From the NCBI GenBank assembly GCA_035255485.1, contig DATEZO010000097.1, positions 1-7,027 of the forward strand: DNA of 7,027 bases, read 5' to 3'. Under the pieces are notes generated by a model. It worked only from the letters and a program-made list of their open reading frames with translations, was not told the origin of the DNA and ran no database searches. Origin of the DNA: DATEZO01 sp035255485. GTDB taxonomy: Bacteria; Pseudomonadota; Gammaproteobacteria; Burkholderiales; Burkholderiaceae_D. A program made the translations under genes and the position numbers. Shown in pieces: positions 5,150 through 7,027 of the stretch; positions within the stretch are counted from its first letter, which is position 1; each line of letters opens with the position of its first letter.

Positions 5150-5153
5150 GGAG
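5150..5153 (+). promoter_or_regulatory. thrS ribosome-binding site
   Basis: GGAG lies 6 nt before the ATG at 5160 and decides between two in-frame ATGs. The other, at 5148-5150, overlaps this Shine-Dalgarno and has no purine-rich site of its own upstream. Confidence 0.8.
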
Positions 5154-5159
5154 CGCAAA

Positions 5160-7027
5160 ATGGTTTCAGTCCGACTTCCAGACGGTTCGCAACGTCAATT
5201 TGATGGCCCGATAACGGTTGCGCAAGTCGCCGCAAGCATCGGTGCAGGCCTTGCAAAGGCGGCGCTGGCAGGCAAGGTCGACGGCAAGGTCGTCGATACG
5301 TCTTTCCTGATCGAGCGCGATGCCGATCTTGCAATTGTCACCGACAAGGATCCGGAAGGTCTGGACGTGATTCGTCACTCGACCGCGCACTTGCTTGCCT
5401 ATGCGGTGAAGGAATTGTTCCCCGATGCGCAAGTCACTATCGGTCCGGTAATTGAAAACGGCTTTTACTACGACTTCTCGTACAAGCGCCCGTTTACTCC
5501 GGAGGACTTGCAGGCGATCGAAAAGAAGATGGCTGAACTGGCAAAGAAGGACGAGCCGGTGGTTCGCAAAGTCCTGCCGCGCGATGAGGCCGTTGCGTAT
5601 TTCAAATCGATCGGAGAAGCTTACAAGGCTGAAATCATCGGATCCATTCCGCAGGGCGAGGACGTCTCGCTCTACGCAGAAGGAAAATTTACCGACCTGT
5701 GCCGTGGTCCCCATGTGCCGTCAACCGGCAAGCTGAAGGTTTTCAAGTTGATGAAACTCGCCGGCGCATATTGGCGCGGCGATTCGAAGAACGAGATGCT
5801 GCAGCGTGTCTATGGCACCGCCTGGGCAAAGAAGGAAGACCAGGACGCTTACCTTCACATGCTGGAAGAGGCTGAAAAGCGCGATCACCGCAAACTGGGC
5901 AAAGCCTTGGATTTGTTCCATTTCCAGGACGAGGCGCCGGGCCTGATTTTCTGGCATCCGAAGGGCTGGACAATCTGGCAGCAGGTCGAGCAGTACATGC
6001 GCCGCGTCTATCAGGAAAACGGGTATCAGGAAGTCAAGGCGCCGCAGATTCTGGACCGTGCTTTGTGGGAGAAGACCGGCCATTGGGAAAACTATCGCGA
6101 AAACATGTTCGTGACCGAGTCTGAGAACCGGAATTACGCACTCAAACCGATGAATTGCCCCGGGCATGTACAGATTTACAACTCTGACATGCGCAGCTAC
6201 CGCGATCTGCCTTTGCGCTATGGTGAGTTTGGGCAGTGCCACCGCAATGAGCCGTCCGGAGCGCTGCACGGGATTATGCGTGTACGCGGCTTTACCCAGG
6301 ACGACGGCCATATTTTTTGCACTGAAGAACAGATTCAGGGCGAGGTCACCGCATTCCATCAGCAGGCAATGCGCGTCTACAAAGACTTTGGTTTTACCGA
6401 GATATCAATCAAGATCGCCTTGCGCCCCGACAGTCGCATCGGGTCGGACGAAACCTGGGATAGGGCGGAGGAAACCCTTCGCTCTGCGCTGCGCGCCTGC
6501 GGCGTAACCTGGGAAGAGTTGCCTGGCGAGGGTGCATTCTACGGTCCGAAGATCGAATACCACCTGAAAGATTCGCTTGGTCGGCCGTGGCAGGTCGGAA
6601 CGATGCAGGTTGATTTCTCGATGCCGGGCCGTCTCGGCGCAGAATATGTCGCGGATGACAATACGCGCAAGGTACCAGTCATGCTGCACCGGGCCATCGT
6701 GGGTTCGATGGAACGCTTTGTCGGCATCTTGATCGAAAATCACGCGGGGGCGCTGCCGTTATGGCTGGCTCCCGTTCAGATTGCAATACTGAACATTTCG
6801 GACGCACAGGCTGATTACGCTCAAGAAGTTGCACAAAACCTGAAAAAACAAGGGTTTAGAGTGCGCCTCGATTTGCGTAATGAGAAAATAACCTATAAAA
6901 TACGCGAGCATTCGGTTCAAAAGCTGCCTTATATCGTTGTTATTGGCGACAAGGAGCGGGATGCGAAAACAGTGGCCGTGCGTGCGCGGGGCAACGTCGA
7001 TCTGGGAACCATGCCGGTCGACGCATT
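5160..7027 (+). CDS. thrS: Threonyl-tRNA synthetase (3' end cut by the window)
   Basis: Class II synthetase that attaches threonine to tRNA-Thr in the cytoplasm and hydrolyses mischarged Ser-tRNA-Thr. 622 codons are present; the E. coli enzyme has 642, so only a short C-terminal tail lies beyond the edge. Domains: N-terminal TGS (about 1-61), editing domain with H73xxxH77 (RHSTAHLL) and C181xxxH185 (CRGPH), catalytic core (about 240-530) and anticodon-binding domain from about 533 (PLWLAPVQ onward). The zinc/threonine site is complete: C333 (MNCPGH), H384 (DDGHIF) and H510 (MLHRAI). Motif 2 Arg is R362 (CHRNEPSG) and motif 3 Arg is R519 (GSMERF). All are one position below the E. coli numbering, showing a colinear, intact gene. 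The start at 5160 is chosen for its GGAG 6 nt upstream. infC and ribosomal-protein genes usually follow in this lineage but are outside the window. Confidence 0.98.
   Translation, partial: MVSVRLPDGSQRQFDGPITVAQVAASIGAGLAKAALAGKVDGKVVDTSFLIERDADLAIVTDKDPEGLDVIRHSTAHLLAYAVKELFPDAQVTIGPVIENGFYYDFSYKRPFTPEDLQAIEKKMAELAKKDEPVVRKVLPRDEAVAYFKSIGEAYKAEIIGSIPQGEDVSLYAEGKFTDLCRGPHVPSTGKLKVFKLMKLAGAYWRGDSKNEMLQRVYGTAWAKKEDQDAYLHMLEEAEKRDHRKLGKALDLFHFQDEAPGLIFWHPKGWTIWQQVEQYMRRVYQENGYQEVKAPQILDRALWEKTGHWENYRENMFVTESENRNYALKPMNCPGHVQIYNSDMRSYRDLPLRYGEFGQCHRNEPSGALHGIMRVRGFTQDDGHIFCTEEQIQGEVTAFHQQAMRVYKDFGFTEISIKIALRPDSRIGSDETWDRAEETLRSALRACGVTWEELPGEGAFYGPKIEYHLKDSLGRPWQVGTMQVDFSMPGRLGAEYVADDNTRKVPVMLHRAIVGSMERFVGILIENHAGALPLWLAPVQIAILNISDAQADYAQEVAQNLKKQGFRVRLDLRNEKITYKIREHSVQKLPYIVVIGDKERDAKTVAVRARGNVDLGTMPVDA

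Noticed and set aside
5093..5159. T-box riboswitch for thrS
   Set aside because: The interval is far too short and lacks the T-box consensus and antiterminator; T-boxes are a Gram-positive feature for thrS.
5721..6359. 212-codon open frame on the minus strand inside thrS
   Set aside because: Antisense to the conserved editing and catalytic regions of thrS; no independent support.

Overview
The window is an ordinary, well-packed piece of what looks like a betaproteobacterial chromosome (Burkholderiales, probably Oxalobacteraceae or a close relative). That placement is an inference. It rests on the gene order hydrolase - RidA - relA and tRNA-Val(GAC) - thrS, on the protein sequences as I recognise them, and on a moderate GC content of roughly 55% by eye. 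I see no phage, insertion-sequence, CRISPR or plasmid features.

Layout. Positions 1-64 (minus strand) hold only the first 21 codons of a short-chain dehydrogenase that looks like 3-hydroxybutyrate dehydrogenase. A 111-bp divergent intergenic region follows. A compact plus-strand cluster comes next: an alpha/beta hydrolase (176-1042), a small RidA/YjgF-family protein (1066-1416) and relA, the synthetase-type (p)ppGpp enzyme (1424-3673), with gaps of 23 and 7 nt. Converging on relA with only 7 bp between the two stop codons is a CDF-family metal-efflux gene on the minus strand (3681-4613). The 254 bp upstream of that gene contain a perfect 7-bp inverted repeat next to its start codon, a second dyad, and the tRNA promoter. 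A tRNA-Val with anticodon GAC lies at 4868-4944. Its 3' trailer carries two related CTAG-containing hairpins, the second a strong intrinsic terminator (5063-5092). Last is thrS, threonyl-tRNA synthetase (5160 to the window edge, only roughly the last dozen or so codons missing), with a 6-bp hairpin just upstream of its Shine-Dalgarno sequence.

How the parts relate. RelA makes (p)ppGpp when uncharged tRNA enters the ribosome. ThrS charges tRNA-Thr, and the tRNA gene lies just before it. RelA and ThrS both carry a TGS domain, so the centre and right of the window are about translation and the response to amino-acid starvation. The RidA protein presumably removes reactive imine by-products of amino-acid metabolism. 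The CDF transporter looks like an independent zinc/cobalt-type efflux gene inserted between the two translation loci.

I found no convincing undescribed system. The items most worth a second look are non-coding: the inverted repeat before the CDF gene, the hairpin before the thrS ribosome-binding site, and the structured trailer between tRNA-Val and thrS.
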